DNA of 64,000 bases from Poecilobothrus nobilitatus (Eukaryota; Arthropoda; Insecta; Diptera; Dolichopodidae), in assembly GCA_947095535.1 (NCBI GenBank), contig OX352774.1, positions 170,064,200 to 170,128,199 of the forward strand. Direction: 5' to 3'. The notes under the pieces are model-generated. The model saw nothing but the letters and a program-made list of their open reading frames with translations. It ran no database searches and was not told the DNA's origin. A program made the position numbers and the translations under genes. Positions 24,890-35,985 of the stretch are shown here, in pieces. Every line of letters starts with the position of its first letter. Positions within the stretch are counted from its first letter, which is position 1.

Positions 24890-25190
24890 CAAAAAGTTAG
24901 TTGTTCGAGAGCTACCCGAAGTTTTGATCGGATCTTAACCAAAAAAAATAGGGAAGCTACAAATTGATTTAAAAATATTTTGTGTTAATTTCAATATTCC
25001 AGCTTTCTTAATTTTTGAGTTAGCGTGCCGACAGATGCACGGACAGACGGACGGGCAAAGCTTAATCGACTTAGAATTTGATTCTGATCCGATCCATATC
25101 TTTGAAGGTATATCTAACTCCCTTATTTCGATGTAATACAAAGGAGTAATTTTATTATACCCGGTACTTGTCGTACGGGTCTAAAAACAA
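24890..25190 (+). mobile_element. Mini-me-like element, copy 2
   Basis: GAGAGCTACCCGAAGTTTTG begins the recognisable part. An RGAC tract follows (GACAGATGCACGGACAGACG at 25030-25049, then GACGGGC), and then TTAATCGACTTAGAATTTGA and CTGATCCG. The right end is TATTATACCCGGTACTTGTC then GTACGGGTCTAA. (RGAC)n is the complement of the (GTCY)n proto-microsatellite known in dipteran mini-me elements. A minus-strand 68-codon frame here, with Ser-Val-Cys-Pro repeats, is the tract's translation and not a gene. Confidence 0.6.
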
Positions 25191-25236
25191 AAAAAATTGT
25201 TTGTATACATAAATTCATGTATCGTGTTATAATAAA

Positions 25237-25264
25237 CTAGTAAAAAAGCCCGTCATACGACGGG
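25237..25264 (-). mobile_element. Helitron-like 3' terminus (hairpin plus CTAG)
   Basis: On the minus strand the order is CCCGTC-GTAT-GACGGG, a perfect 6 bp stem with a 4-base loop, then eight bases (CTTTTTTA), then CTAG followed by T. A short hairpin 8-12 bases before a terminal CTRR, with T next, is the established hallmark of Helitron 3' ends. If real, the element would extend toward higher coordinates, where the tandem array lies. The 5' end has not been located, and a hairpin of this size could arise by chance. Confidence 0.4.
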
Positions 25265-26011
25265 TATAAGTAGAAAAATATAGCTTTTGTGAAAGTTTCC
25301 TCAGTTTTATGAACAATTTAATTTTAGTAAATTTATTCAAATACTTATATGTATTATATTTAGATATTGATAAATGTAAAATTTATTGCTAAAGTGTTTT
25401 AAATAATGAAAAACCTCAATGATGCTGTGAAGTAGTTTCTTTCAAAAATGTAATAAAAATGATTATTTAATAAATCTCATCTCTTGTAAATTTCTTTGTC
25501 AAGCTTTGGATTAAAAAACCAAAGGTTGGATTAAAAACCAATGGTAAATAAATTTTTGCCAATAGTAACAAAAATTTTCGCTTCGAAAAAAATACAGTAT
25601 CAAACTTTATAATTTTGAAACTAAACTACACTGATCTGATGCATTTACCTAATTATAATATATAGTACACTTGTTATATTTTTCTATGGTTGCCATAGCA
25701 AATGCTTCAAAACTTTCTTTGTTATATTTTTCAAACAAATCTTTACTCTATCCGTAATAATATTCTGTCTCTTTATCTATCGCTTTCTCTACAAAATCTT
25801 CACACCGTAAGTTTTACGCACCTTTTATGTAAAACAATAAAAATTGGCTGTGCATATAATGTTGAAGTTTTAGAAAATAAAAATCATAAAAGAAGCATAA
25901 AATTAAGAAAATGTTACACATTCAAAATTTAATTGAAAATTGTGATTCTATAATTTAAATTGCGCTCCTTTAAAAGCTTTGGTTTTACGCACCGCTTTAT
26001 TTTTTTATAAT
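25265..26011. other. Transition between the hairpin end and the tandem array
   Basis: AAACCAAAGGTTGG at 25518-25531 is the inverse of the family H block (CCTTTGGTTT). The forward block appears at 25960-26000 as TGCGCTCCTTTAAAAGCTTT then GGTTTTACGCACCG. The two form a loose inverted pair about 450 bp apart just before the array. The 76-codon frame at 25702-25932 is not supported as a gene. Confidence 0.45.
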
Positions 26012-28219
26012 TTCTACTTAAAAATGCAACTCTTTAAAAACTTTGATTTATGCACTGCCTTGTTTTTTCATTCTTTTTATAGCATAACATTTTAATTCTT
26101 TTTTTCTATCTGTTATGTACCTAAATATCAGATGTACGTTTCTTTCTTTTCATAGCATAACATTTAATATTTCTTTTTTCTATCTGTTATGTACGTAAAT
26201 ATCAGAGGTATGTTTTTTTCAATTAAAATCATAACATTTTAATAGTTCTTTTTTTCTTTAAAAATATTTAAAAACAGTCAAAGTAACATTTTTTGTTCTC
26301 TTTTTTTTCTATTCCTTTTTATTTTTTTTCGCAGTATTACATTTATTTTTTTTTGTTTTCTGTTATTTACGTACGCTAAGTATTTCTTTTATTTTTTTTA
26401 AATATTAAATTTATACATACAGTCTATTTAAAAAATATAAATTATAACCTATAGAACATTTTGAATTTTTTTTTGTTCGTTTATGTTTACCGTCCATTCA
26501 TATTAATAACTGTTGCCTATATAAAAAATAATAAATCTATAATAAATCTAATATATGTATACCCCTATTTTTATTCATATATCTATATTATGGGCTAAAC
26601 TTCTAATTCTAAAATTGTACTATATTATGGCAAAATTTTTAAAAAATTAAGAAAATGTTACTTAGCAAAATTTAAATAAAAATATTATTGCAATTTTATA
26701 ATATTCTACTTAAAAATCCGAGCCTTTAAAAACTTTGATTTATACACTGCCTTGTTTTTTCTTTCTTTTAATAGCATAACATTTTGATATTTCTTTTTTT
26801 CTATCTGTTATGTACCTCAATATCAGATGGACTTTTTATTCTTTTCATAGCATAACATTTTTTTGTTTCCTTTTTCTATCTGTTATGTAGGTACGTAAAT
26901 ATCAGACGTATGTTTTTTTCTTTAAAAATCATAACATTTTAATAGTTCTTTTTTTCTTTAAAAATATTTAAAAACAATCAAAGTAACATTTTTGTTCTCT
27001 TTTTTTTCTATTCGTTTTTATTATTCTTCGCAGTATTACATTTTACTTTTTTTTTTTTGTTTTCTGTTATTTTTTTTAAATATTAAATTTATACATCAGT
27101 CTATTTAAAAAATATAAATTATAACCTATAGAACATTCTGAATTTTTTTTTGTTCGTTTATGTTTACCGTCCATTCATTCATATAAATAACTGTTGCCTA
27201 TATAAAAATTAATAAATCTATAATAAATCTAATATATGTATACCCATATTTTTATTCATATATCTCTATATTATGGGCTAAACTTCTGATTCTAAAATTG
27301 TACTATATTATGCCAAAATTTTTAAAAAATTAAGAAAATGTTACTTAGCAAAATTTAAATAAAAATATTATTGCAATTTTATAATGTTCTACTTAAAAAT
27401 GCGAACCTTTAAAAACTTTGATTTATACACTGCCTTGTTTTTTCTTTCTTTTCATAGCATAACATTTTGATATTTCTTTTTTTCTATCTGTTATGTACCT
27501 CAATATCAGATGGACTTTTCGTTCTTTTCATAGCATAACATTTTTTTTTTCCTTTTTCTATCTGTTATGTAGGTACGTAAATATCAGATGTATGTTTTTT
27601 TTCTTTAAAATCATAACATTTTAATAGTTCTTTTTTTCATTAAAAATATTTAAAAACAATCAAAGTAACATTTTTGTTCTCTTTTTTTTCTATTCGTTTT
27701 TATTTTTCTTCGCAGTATTACATTTTACTTTTTTTTTTTTGTTTTCTGTTATTTTTTTTAAATATTAAATTTATACATCAGTCTATTTAAAAAATATAAA
27801 TTATAACCTATAGAACATTCTGAATTTTTTTTTTGTTCGTTTATGTTTACCGTCCATTCCGTCCAACTGTTGCCTATATAAAAATTAATAAATCTATAAT
27901 AAATCTAATATATGTATACCCATATTTTTATTCATATATCTCTATATTATGGGCTAAACTTCTGATTCTAAAATTGTACTATATTATGCCAAAATTTTTA
28001 AAAAATTAAGAAAATGTTACTTAGCAAAATTTAAATAAAAATATTATTGCAATTTTATAATGTTCTACTTAAAAATACGACCCTCTAAAAACTTTGATTT
28101 ATACACTGCCTTGTTTTTTCTTTCATTTCATAGCATAACATTATAATATTTATTGTTTTCTATCTGTTATATGGGTAAATATCAGATGTACGTTTCTTTC
28201 TTTTCATAGTATAACATTT
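26012..28219 (+). repeat. Higher-order tandem array, unit about 680 bp, 3.2 copies
   Basis: Units start at 26012, 26704, 27387 and 28063 (TTCTACTTAAAAAT...), giving lengths of 692, 683 and 676 bp plus a partial fourth unit that breaks off near 28219. Each begins with the family H-type block (CCTTTAAAAACTTTGATTTA then TACACTGCCTTG). Each then has three sub-repeats of 73-81 bp, each carrying CATAACATTTT; the first two also carry CTATCTGTTATGTA and AATATCAGATG, and the third is divergent. After that come TTTTTGTTCGTTTATGTTTA, CCGTCCATTC, ATAACCTATAGAACATT, TATGGGCTAAACTTCT and CTATATTATG. Units 2 and 3 are nearly identical, while unit 1 differs more. No coding frame is kept between units. Confidence 0.92.
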
Positions 28220-28289
28220 GTTAAATTAACATTTAACATAACAGTAGGGCACGCTACTCAGCAGCAGCAACTTGTCTTTTATTATATTT

Positions 28290-28745
28290 AGATATGTATG
28301 AAATTTGGACTTGAAAAAAAATTAAATAAAAGTTAAAGTTAGTCAGATCAAAAAACTGTTCTATGGTTGTTGCACAACTTTTTCTTAATAATTTTTCTCA
28401 TAATAATTTTCTGTTACGAAATATGAATAATAATGAAAAATAATGACACTAGTAAATTACTACTTCCGGTTGTCCGATTTGCTACAATAGCTTTTCAATC
28501 CGAGATATTTACTTTAAAACCTTAAATGTGAAATTTAAAAAAATTCCGCTAAGTCGTTTAAGCTGTACACGTGCTCACAGACACACACACACACACACAA
28601 ATACAGAAATCACGCTAAAAATAATTTTACAGCCTTCTCTGCGCCGGAGTATTGCATATTTGTCAAAATCTCGGGTACAAATTTTTAGTATGAAAACAAT
28701 ATCTACCTTATACATAATTGCATGTGGTCGGCAAAAAGAAAGAAA
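28290..28745 (+). mobile_element. Mini-me-like element, copy 3, with a CA microsatellite
   Basis: Same order and orientation as 8825-9260: GTTGCACAACTTTTTCTTAA, TTTTTCTCATAATAATTTTC, AAGCTGTACACGTGCTCACA, then a pure (CA)n run at 28580-28599 where copy 1 has an imperfect RGAC tract. After that come CTCTGCGCCGGAGTATTGCA, TACCTTATACATAATTGCAT and GTGGTCGGCAAAA. The microsatellite has grown at the point where the relative holds an imperfect proto-microsatellite. A 77-codon frame over the CA run is incidental. Confidence 0.55.
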
Positions 28746-31700
28746 CAAAACAAATTTGTAAATATCCTATTTTATATTATAATAAGTATATTATATATGT
28801 ATATACATATTCTCATATATGTGTATTTACTTTATTCTCATATACCTATACAATGTATGTATATTCATATTCCGGAAGAAAAATTTATTCCATTCAAATT
28901 TGTGAATCTGCGATAGAAAATTCAAATAAAAAGATAAATTATAAATCTACAATAAATAAATAAATAAAAATTTACATTTTACATATTGTACTTTATATAC
29001 TGAAAACTCTATTGAACTTAGAATTTAATTTTGAAGCATAAATACTTTATTAGCACGCAATTCTTAAGATACATAAGTATCTACAAAAGATTTCGGATCT
29101 TTTTAATAATAAATTTATCAATATAAATTTTAAATACAGAATCAGATCAGCAAACAATTGATTTACAAAAAAAGATGAATTCCATCATCAATGTATCTAT
29201 CATATGAATGATCTGATCTGGAACATTTCAAAGAAATAATAATTTTCAAATACATACTAAATTTCTGCAATACATTATTTAATGTTAATTATAATTTTTA
29301 AACAAAATTATACATATGTACATTATGTGATTGACACTATAATTATATCCTTTCTACTCCTAATACTGATATGTTAGAGTTGTTGATATATTTTGCAATT
29401 TGTATATTTTTTCATAAAAGCCTGTCCTATGAACTTCATCTCTTTGTATCGAACATAAACTAATTTTGATTGAAATTTTTTATTTGAATCTGAAAAGTAA
29501 CATTATTATAACAATTTTTATATAGTTTCTAAATATAATTTTTTGTTATTTTTCTAGTGTATTATCATATGAATATTTTTGGGCAATATTAGCATGTACA
29601 TATGTACATATATATATATAATATGTATACCTATTACTCTGAAGGAAAAATCATTTCCTATAATATTTCAATAAATTTAGAAATTACGTATAGGTACTAT
29701 ATGAAAATGCAATTTTTTATTTTATTTTTTTTAAGAACTTATTATATTAATTTATAATTTATTTTATTTTATCTTTAAATTAATGCAATATTAATAATAT
29801 ATACCTAATATATATTATATAGTACAATTTTATACATTAAAAATAAGAAATTAAAAATAAAGACACCTAGACGTGTTAATTTAATTTTCTACACAATTAA
29901 CAAAAAAAAAAGTTTGTCAACCTCCTTTTTAAATATTTAAATGTACATATTACAAATTGTTAAAAATATCCATTCATATACATATGTTGTCTTTTATATA
30001 AGTAAAACACTTTTTAAATTCTTAGTTTGTCTTAATCATTCAAAACCATTTAAAATAACATTTTTTTTTTTTAATTATTTTTTATCAACATTTACAATCA
30101 AAATATTTACATCTTATCATTGTTTAAATTAAAATTCGAACAAGATTTTCATCTTTTTTATTTTTACCTGAATACTCGTAGATCATACCTGTACTGTACC
30201 TAGTTATCTTAACATTAAAAACAAGAAAAAAAAAATCTCAAAGTCTCCAAAAATATCTTTAGCTACATTTAATTAAATGGTTCTATACAAATAAAATGTT
30301 TTTGCAACATAATGCAGCAACATGAATACAAAACATAATGTATCTAAGATGTATAGAGGAAATATATAAATCCATAAAAATGAATACATCTTTCACAGTT
30401 ATTTAAAAAAAAAAAACAAAAGAAAAAGAAAATCCTCAAATAAGATCTTAAGCATATATGTAGGTAGGTACATGGTACTGGGTACATCATACATTTTATA
30501 TTGGTTGAAGTATTTTGGACTGTGTATAGTGGAGACTTATATAACATTTAGAAGTTTTTGGTTTTGTTTTTGAAATTTATCATTCATCTAAACAAGTAAA
30601 TAAAGAAAAATAAAAAAAAAATAAAATTGATCACAATTCACAGTCGATGTTTTTCCTATAATAATTTCAGTACTTGACGAGACTTCATGGCGTTTAGTTG
30701 TATATTTTTTTTTTATAAATACGGTACATAACGGTAATATACATTTTTTTTGTAGTTGAGAACAGTTATTTTTTGTTTTTAAACTAATAAATAAAACTAA
30801 AATAGTTAAAAAAAAAAAAAAAATGGCGTGTATTTTTATTTGAACAATTTAACAAAATCTAAAAATTAATAAATTCAAGTTTTATTAATATAAAATAAAA
30901 CCGCACATTTTCACGGTAAAAGTGTAAAAAAAATTGTCACTTAAAAAGTCTGATATTACTGAAACTTAATATTAATATAAGCGAAATTATATTTAAGTTT
31001 CCGACTTTTAAAAAAATCCTTAGCGAAAAAAACAAAATAATAAAAATACGCTAAATAAAGTGGAATTATTAAATAAATCATAGAAAGTGTATATGTAATG
31101 AAAATTTACCATGTGATTATGTATTATAATGTAATTTAAAATTAAATAAAAAAAAAAATTAAGTGTTAATATTGTTAACTAATGAAAACCTATGATAAAA
31201 AATCCTTCATTTTCTTTCAACATTAAAGAGGAATTTTACGAAGCTTGTTTTTTTTTTTTACGAACTGCGTGCGGTTTATTGTGATTTATTTGAAATGCAT
31301 AATTTAGTGAATTTTATTTTATTTTATATAAGAATTCGAAAAAAAAAACAAAAGTTAAAAACAATAATTTCCTTTATTGATTAATGAATCTTTCCTAAAA
31401 AAAAAAAAAAAATTCTTACAAAAATAATCTTCCACCAATATATCAGAAAATAATAATGTGTATATAAATGGGTGGTAGTTTTCTGAGTTTTTTTTAACTT
31501 TTTTTTTTTTTGTTTTGTTATTTTTTTTACCAAACATCTAAGAGAACACAAAAAAATAAATTTCTTAAACTTAAGTTTGGTGTAACACTTAAAGTTCATG
31601 AAGTAAAATGGTCTCCTCTTATTAATTTCAGATTTTGCTTGTTGCACATTATAACAAATAGAAACGTACTATATGGATAGTTACAAGTAAATGAATGTTA

Positions 31701-33699
31701 TCTTGAGGTTAATTGAGATATTCAATTTAATTAACTGAATCGTTAGATGCTGTGTTTTTTTTTTTGTTAAGTATCTATATATTCTTATATATTAAGTTTT
31801 GAAAAATTAATTGAAAAAACTTTACGAAATGAAGTTTTAGTTTATTTTTTTTTTTTTTTTTTGTGGGTTAACGATGTCTGACAGGAAATTCTTATGGATA
31901 TCTTAATTTTAACTATTAAAGATTTGTAATTGGAAAATAAGTTGTATAAATACATATATTATATATACATACATATAAATATTTTTTATTGATCAACTTT
32001 GAATTAATTGGTTTATGTTGCAAGATAATAAAGTATGGATTAAATGATTTTGGGAATTAATGAAATTTCTTTATATTTTAAAAATATTGGAATAAAAGTT
32101 TTGATGTTAATTTATGAATCAATAAAACTGGAATAATTCGATACGAAATTTTAAACATCAATTTTTTTTTTTTTTTTCAAATCTATCTATCAATTTTTGT
32201 TTTTCTAATAAATCAATCTAAAAATTAATATAAATTTTGGTAGATTTTTCTTCATATTTCTTTATTTTGTCTGGTGAACCCTTGTTATTATTATTTTTCA
32301 ATTAATTCGCCATCAGCAACCATATTGAATATAATTTAAGCAATATAAATTAAAAAAAAAAAAACAATCTGAAAGTATATAAGACAAGAAAATGACAAAA
32401 GTTATCCTTAGGATATTTTTATCCGTAATAGTTACATAGTTGTTATAAAAAACTACAAGATTGTAAATTGAAAACAGTTAAACAAGAAAAATAATCATGA
32501 TCCTAGCTTCTGGTTTCTATTGAAAATTAAACAAAAAACACACATTATTGATAATATGATATAATTCATGAAAAAAAAGTTTTCTTTCGCTCATTAAATT
32601 TTTTCTTTGTATATAGCCATAGATTTTGTTGAAAATCTTTCAATTTTATGCTATGCTAAAAACGCCCAAAAAAATAAAAGATATTCTGAATTAAAGATTA
32701 TAAATAAAGTTTGTAGTATAGTTAATATTAAGTGAAAATATAATTGCGATTGGCAATATTTTAGAAATTGAAAGTATTGATTGATTGTGTGATTAACAGT
32801 ATAAATTTATAAAAATGAAAAAAAAAACATTAAAACAATCACGATTTTTTATAAAAAATTGAGTAAGGATTGATTAAATGCTTTATTTATAAATTAAAAA
32901 AAAAAAAAAATATTTTACTTAAAACATTGGTAAAACAATTTTCATGAGTATAATTCAATTCATTGAGTAATAATTTATCATAATAAAAATTTTAATTGTA
33001 TATGTATTAAATTTTTATAACTTATATAGTACCCAATATACATATATATATTTTTTTTAACATTCTTTTAACTTAAGCATCCTAATAGCTTTATTAAAGT
33101 ATTAACTCAAATGAAATTTAGAAATCTTCTCACATTCATTGATAGTCAAAATTTCATATGAAATTCTCAATAATATCACAGAAAAGTTGCATAAAAATCT
33201 TCTCCATTTCCTCTGCCATTTAGTCAAACCTACATTAACGTTATACAAAGGTATCCTTAAGAAAATTTTGTTAGCGCGTAAAAAAAAAATAAAAAAGAAC
33301 CAAAAAAAGGAATAAATAAATAGTCTCTTTATTCTATATAAGACAGTCATTCAAATACTTACACTTAATTTTTCATAATAAAAATTTCCATATAAAATTT
33401 ACAACCCAATATGATACAGGACAAAATTAATATTTAGGATTTTTTTTTTTGAATAAGTAAAATTATTCATAATTCAAAGTGATTTAAGAATCGATCAATT
33501 TCATTAATTGTAAGTAAAATTGTAGCTGAAGAATAATTAAAACTAAATAAAAGTTATGCCTATATTATTTAATAAAAAAGATTAGAAATGGAAATAAGTA
33601 CATATTCTTCGAAATCATTATTAGGTGATAGCATATATGGTGGTATGTTATAAAGCCATACTTATTTCATCTCCTTCAATAAAAACTACTTTAAAAGAA
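28746..33699. other. Long noncoding A+T-rich stretch
   Basis: No gene, RNA or clear repeat copy was found in about 5 kb. It holds TATA/TATG microsatellite text (28770-28860, 29590-29635, 31950-31975) and many homopolymer runs of 10-19 bases (for example 30807-30823, 31844-31862, 32161-32177). Frames of 60-88 codons are all low complexity (Phe, Lys, Tyr, Ile) and within chance expectation. Confidence 0.55.
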
Positions 33700-34100
33700 A
33701 ATCTATTAAACTTAATTAACTAACTCTAAAATACTTTCTAATTATTTTTTTATAGATATTATAACATCAATAAATTTTATATTGTAGCGGTTTCGGCCCT
33801 CAAACCCCCGCTAAACAAATTATTGAAATTCTGATTTTGAATCCAACTCGAAAATCCCTCCTCATTAAAATCTCACATATAAGTATATTATATATAGATA
33901 TATCAATCTATATAAATATGTATTGTGGAAAAAGAGAATACCCTGTTACTATAAAATCCTTCCTAATTATTTTTTTTAAATACATATTTCAACAACAAAA
34001 CACTTAAAACCCAAACAAACTATTGGAACCCCGATTTAGCATCCAAAAATTGGAAGTTATTTTTTATAATCATTATAGTGTAAAAAAATTTAATTAAGGC
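33700..34100 (+). repeat. Two diverged copies of a dispersed repeat, about 225 bp apart
   Basis: AAAATACTTTCTAATTATTT (33729) and AAAATCCTTCCTAATTATTT (33953) start two related segments. Each continues with an AACCC(CC) stretch and CTAAACAAATTATTGAAATT, CTGATTTTGAATCCAA, or CAAACAAACTATTGGAACCC, CGATTTAGCATCCAA. Related text is at 17268 and, inverted, at 17197-17227, and GAATACTCTGATTTTGAAGC at 14636 links the same family to the minisatellite there. Confidence 0.5.
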
Positions 34101-34488
34101 TTTCTGATACAGCATTTTTTATAAAATTATGGCTTTATAACCTATTCAAATGAGTGAGTGAGAAATCATATTCCCAATACGGCTTTATGACCCCTCACCA
34201 CATAAAATACTTCAGAATATGGTTTAACAACACATATTATTTACTGCACAATGAGTAGTACATTAGAAAGTTTTTTCTCATAAGATTTGTTGCCCATTAG
34301 CATTTTATTTCTCTTTTTATCAGACATAAAGGTTTTATACCCACTGACAAAAAATTAATTTCAGCAACCCGGGTAGTATTGACGCAGATCATTTAAAATT
34401 CGATATACCATTTAACGGAAGATTTATTGGGAAAAACTATTGATGATAGATAAGTTTTAAATAAAATTTATAACTAACTCTAGGATTA

Positions 34489-34560
34489 AATGACAAGATA
34501 TTGGTTTAAATTAGTGACAAAATATTAGTCTCAGTTAGTGACAAGATATTAATCTAAACT
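34489..34560 (+). repeat. 24 bp minisatellite, three units
   Basis: Three consecutive 24-mers of the form (A/A)GTGACAAGATATTAGTCTAA with a short end, starting AATGACAAGATATT, AGTGACAAAATATT and AGTGACAAGATATT. The register is exact over the three units. Confidence 0.8.
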
Positions 34561-35440
34561 ATTCTATATAAACATTGTTTTTAAACCTTTTCGCAATGTC
34601 ACCAAAACCAGATTTATACTTGTAAAAGACTTAACAAAATAAAATATTTAGATGTGCATTAAAAATTGAACAAAAAAAAAAACATTGCAGTATTTTAATG
34701 TTACTTGAATAAAATTTTGTTTCTTACTAAACTTGGTTTAGGTTAAGCTATGTATATAATAAAATAAAAGTTAAAATAATATCAACCAGGATTTAAAATA
34801 TTACATACCAATATATTATAAATATAACAATCATAATATTCTTTGTACCTTGTATTGTAGTTGCATTTTATATGACACACTTTTGTCTTTTTTATTTTCA
34901 AAACAAACTCTGAAACAGTTTTTTATTTGAAAATTTTATATTAGAAAATGTTCTGAAACCGCCAAAAACATATTTACTACATACAGTATTTTCTATTCAA
35001 ACAATATTTTCTCATAAAAAAAACTCAACAAAGTTTAAAACATGAAATGTTTTTGCAATTTTTTGAAAGTTGCTAACATTTTTATTTTTTCGATAAAATC
35101 TTTACACTCTCAATTTATTAAATCGGTTTTCTTTTTACTTTATTTCTTTAATCTATGGTCTCTTTTAGTTAATAAATTTATTCAACTATTCTTCAATTTT
35201 TATAGTATTTTAACTAAATCTTTCTGATGTATTTCTAAAATACTATTTTTTTTGTTAATTTTTAGAAAATTTTGAGTTTCCTTTTATTAAAAAAATTTAT
35301 GTTTATTAAAAAACTTTAAAATATGAGACAAAAGAAAAGGAAAACAAAAACTATATCAAAAAAAAAAAGTCAATCTTAACTCATTTTAATTTAAAAATTC
35401 AAAAAGAAAAAATGCAATGAATAAAATCCCTGCGATAAGT
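34561..35440. other. Noncoding DNA
   Basis: Nothing specific was seen beyond poly-A runs and a chance 61-codon Phe-rich frame at 35042-35227. Confidence 0.5.
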
Positions 35441-35444
35441 ATTT

Positions 35445-35985
35445 AAGCGGCTTACCTATCATTGATACACTCAATCTATAAACAAACAATAAATATTGGC
35501 TGCAGTGGCGGTGATATTAAAAAAGAAAAATCCGTTTTACTCAAACACCCTTGAGTGCACGAACGGGAGCACTTTACTTGTTATATGTAGAATTAATACA
35601 TCAAATATAATATGATTGTGTATAGCAACAAAATACAACATATAGTATATACATAAGTACTAAATGTATACCGTATAAATCAACCTATATTGAAAAGATC
35701 GGTGAAGGTCGGGTTTGTATAAAAATCTTTACCATACACAAGGCCAAAAGATCATTCAGTGTCAAAATATTGAACAAGAATAAAAAATAATAATAAAATA
35801 AAAAAAGTAGAAACAGATCATCTTCTTTTAACTATTTTTTGTTTTTGCCTTTATTTTGTTTTTAAAAGTTTCAATATTAAAAAAAAAAATAGAAAATGAA
35901 GGGGAGCATAAGAAATAGAAAAGATGTTTTTATTGTATGTTACCACCAACTACTGATGATCGATTACAATCTCTTCTCATCATAG
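35445..35985. promoter_or_regulatory. Candidate promoter or 5' exon region, possibly divergent
   Basis: The segment is richer in G+C than its flanks and free of the repeats found elsewhere. On the plus strand TATAAAAA (35718-35725) precedes ATCATTCAGTGTC (35751-35763), which holds an arthropod-type initiator TCAGT. The spacing of 36-40 bases is longer than the usual 30. A 29-codon upstream frame follows at 35896-35985. On the minus strand GATAG followed by GTAAGC (donor at 35453-35458) could end a first exon running leftward. The plus-strand gene at 38033 is the natural target. All of this is inference from short motifs. Confidence 0.25.

Noticed and set aside
24935..25141. Minus-strand frame with Ser-Val-Cys-Pro-type repeats
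   Set aside because: It is the translation of a (GTCY)n tract in a mini-me-like repeat.
30160..30215. 40-base minus-strand exon (ITRYSTGMIYEYS)
   Set aside because: Both splice sites are weak, and the ACTCGTA/TACCTG words recur in noncoding DNA of the window.
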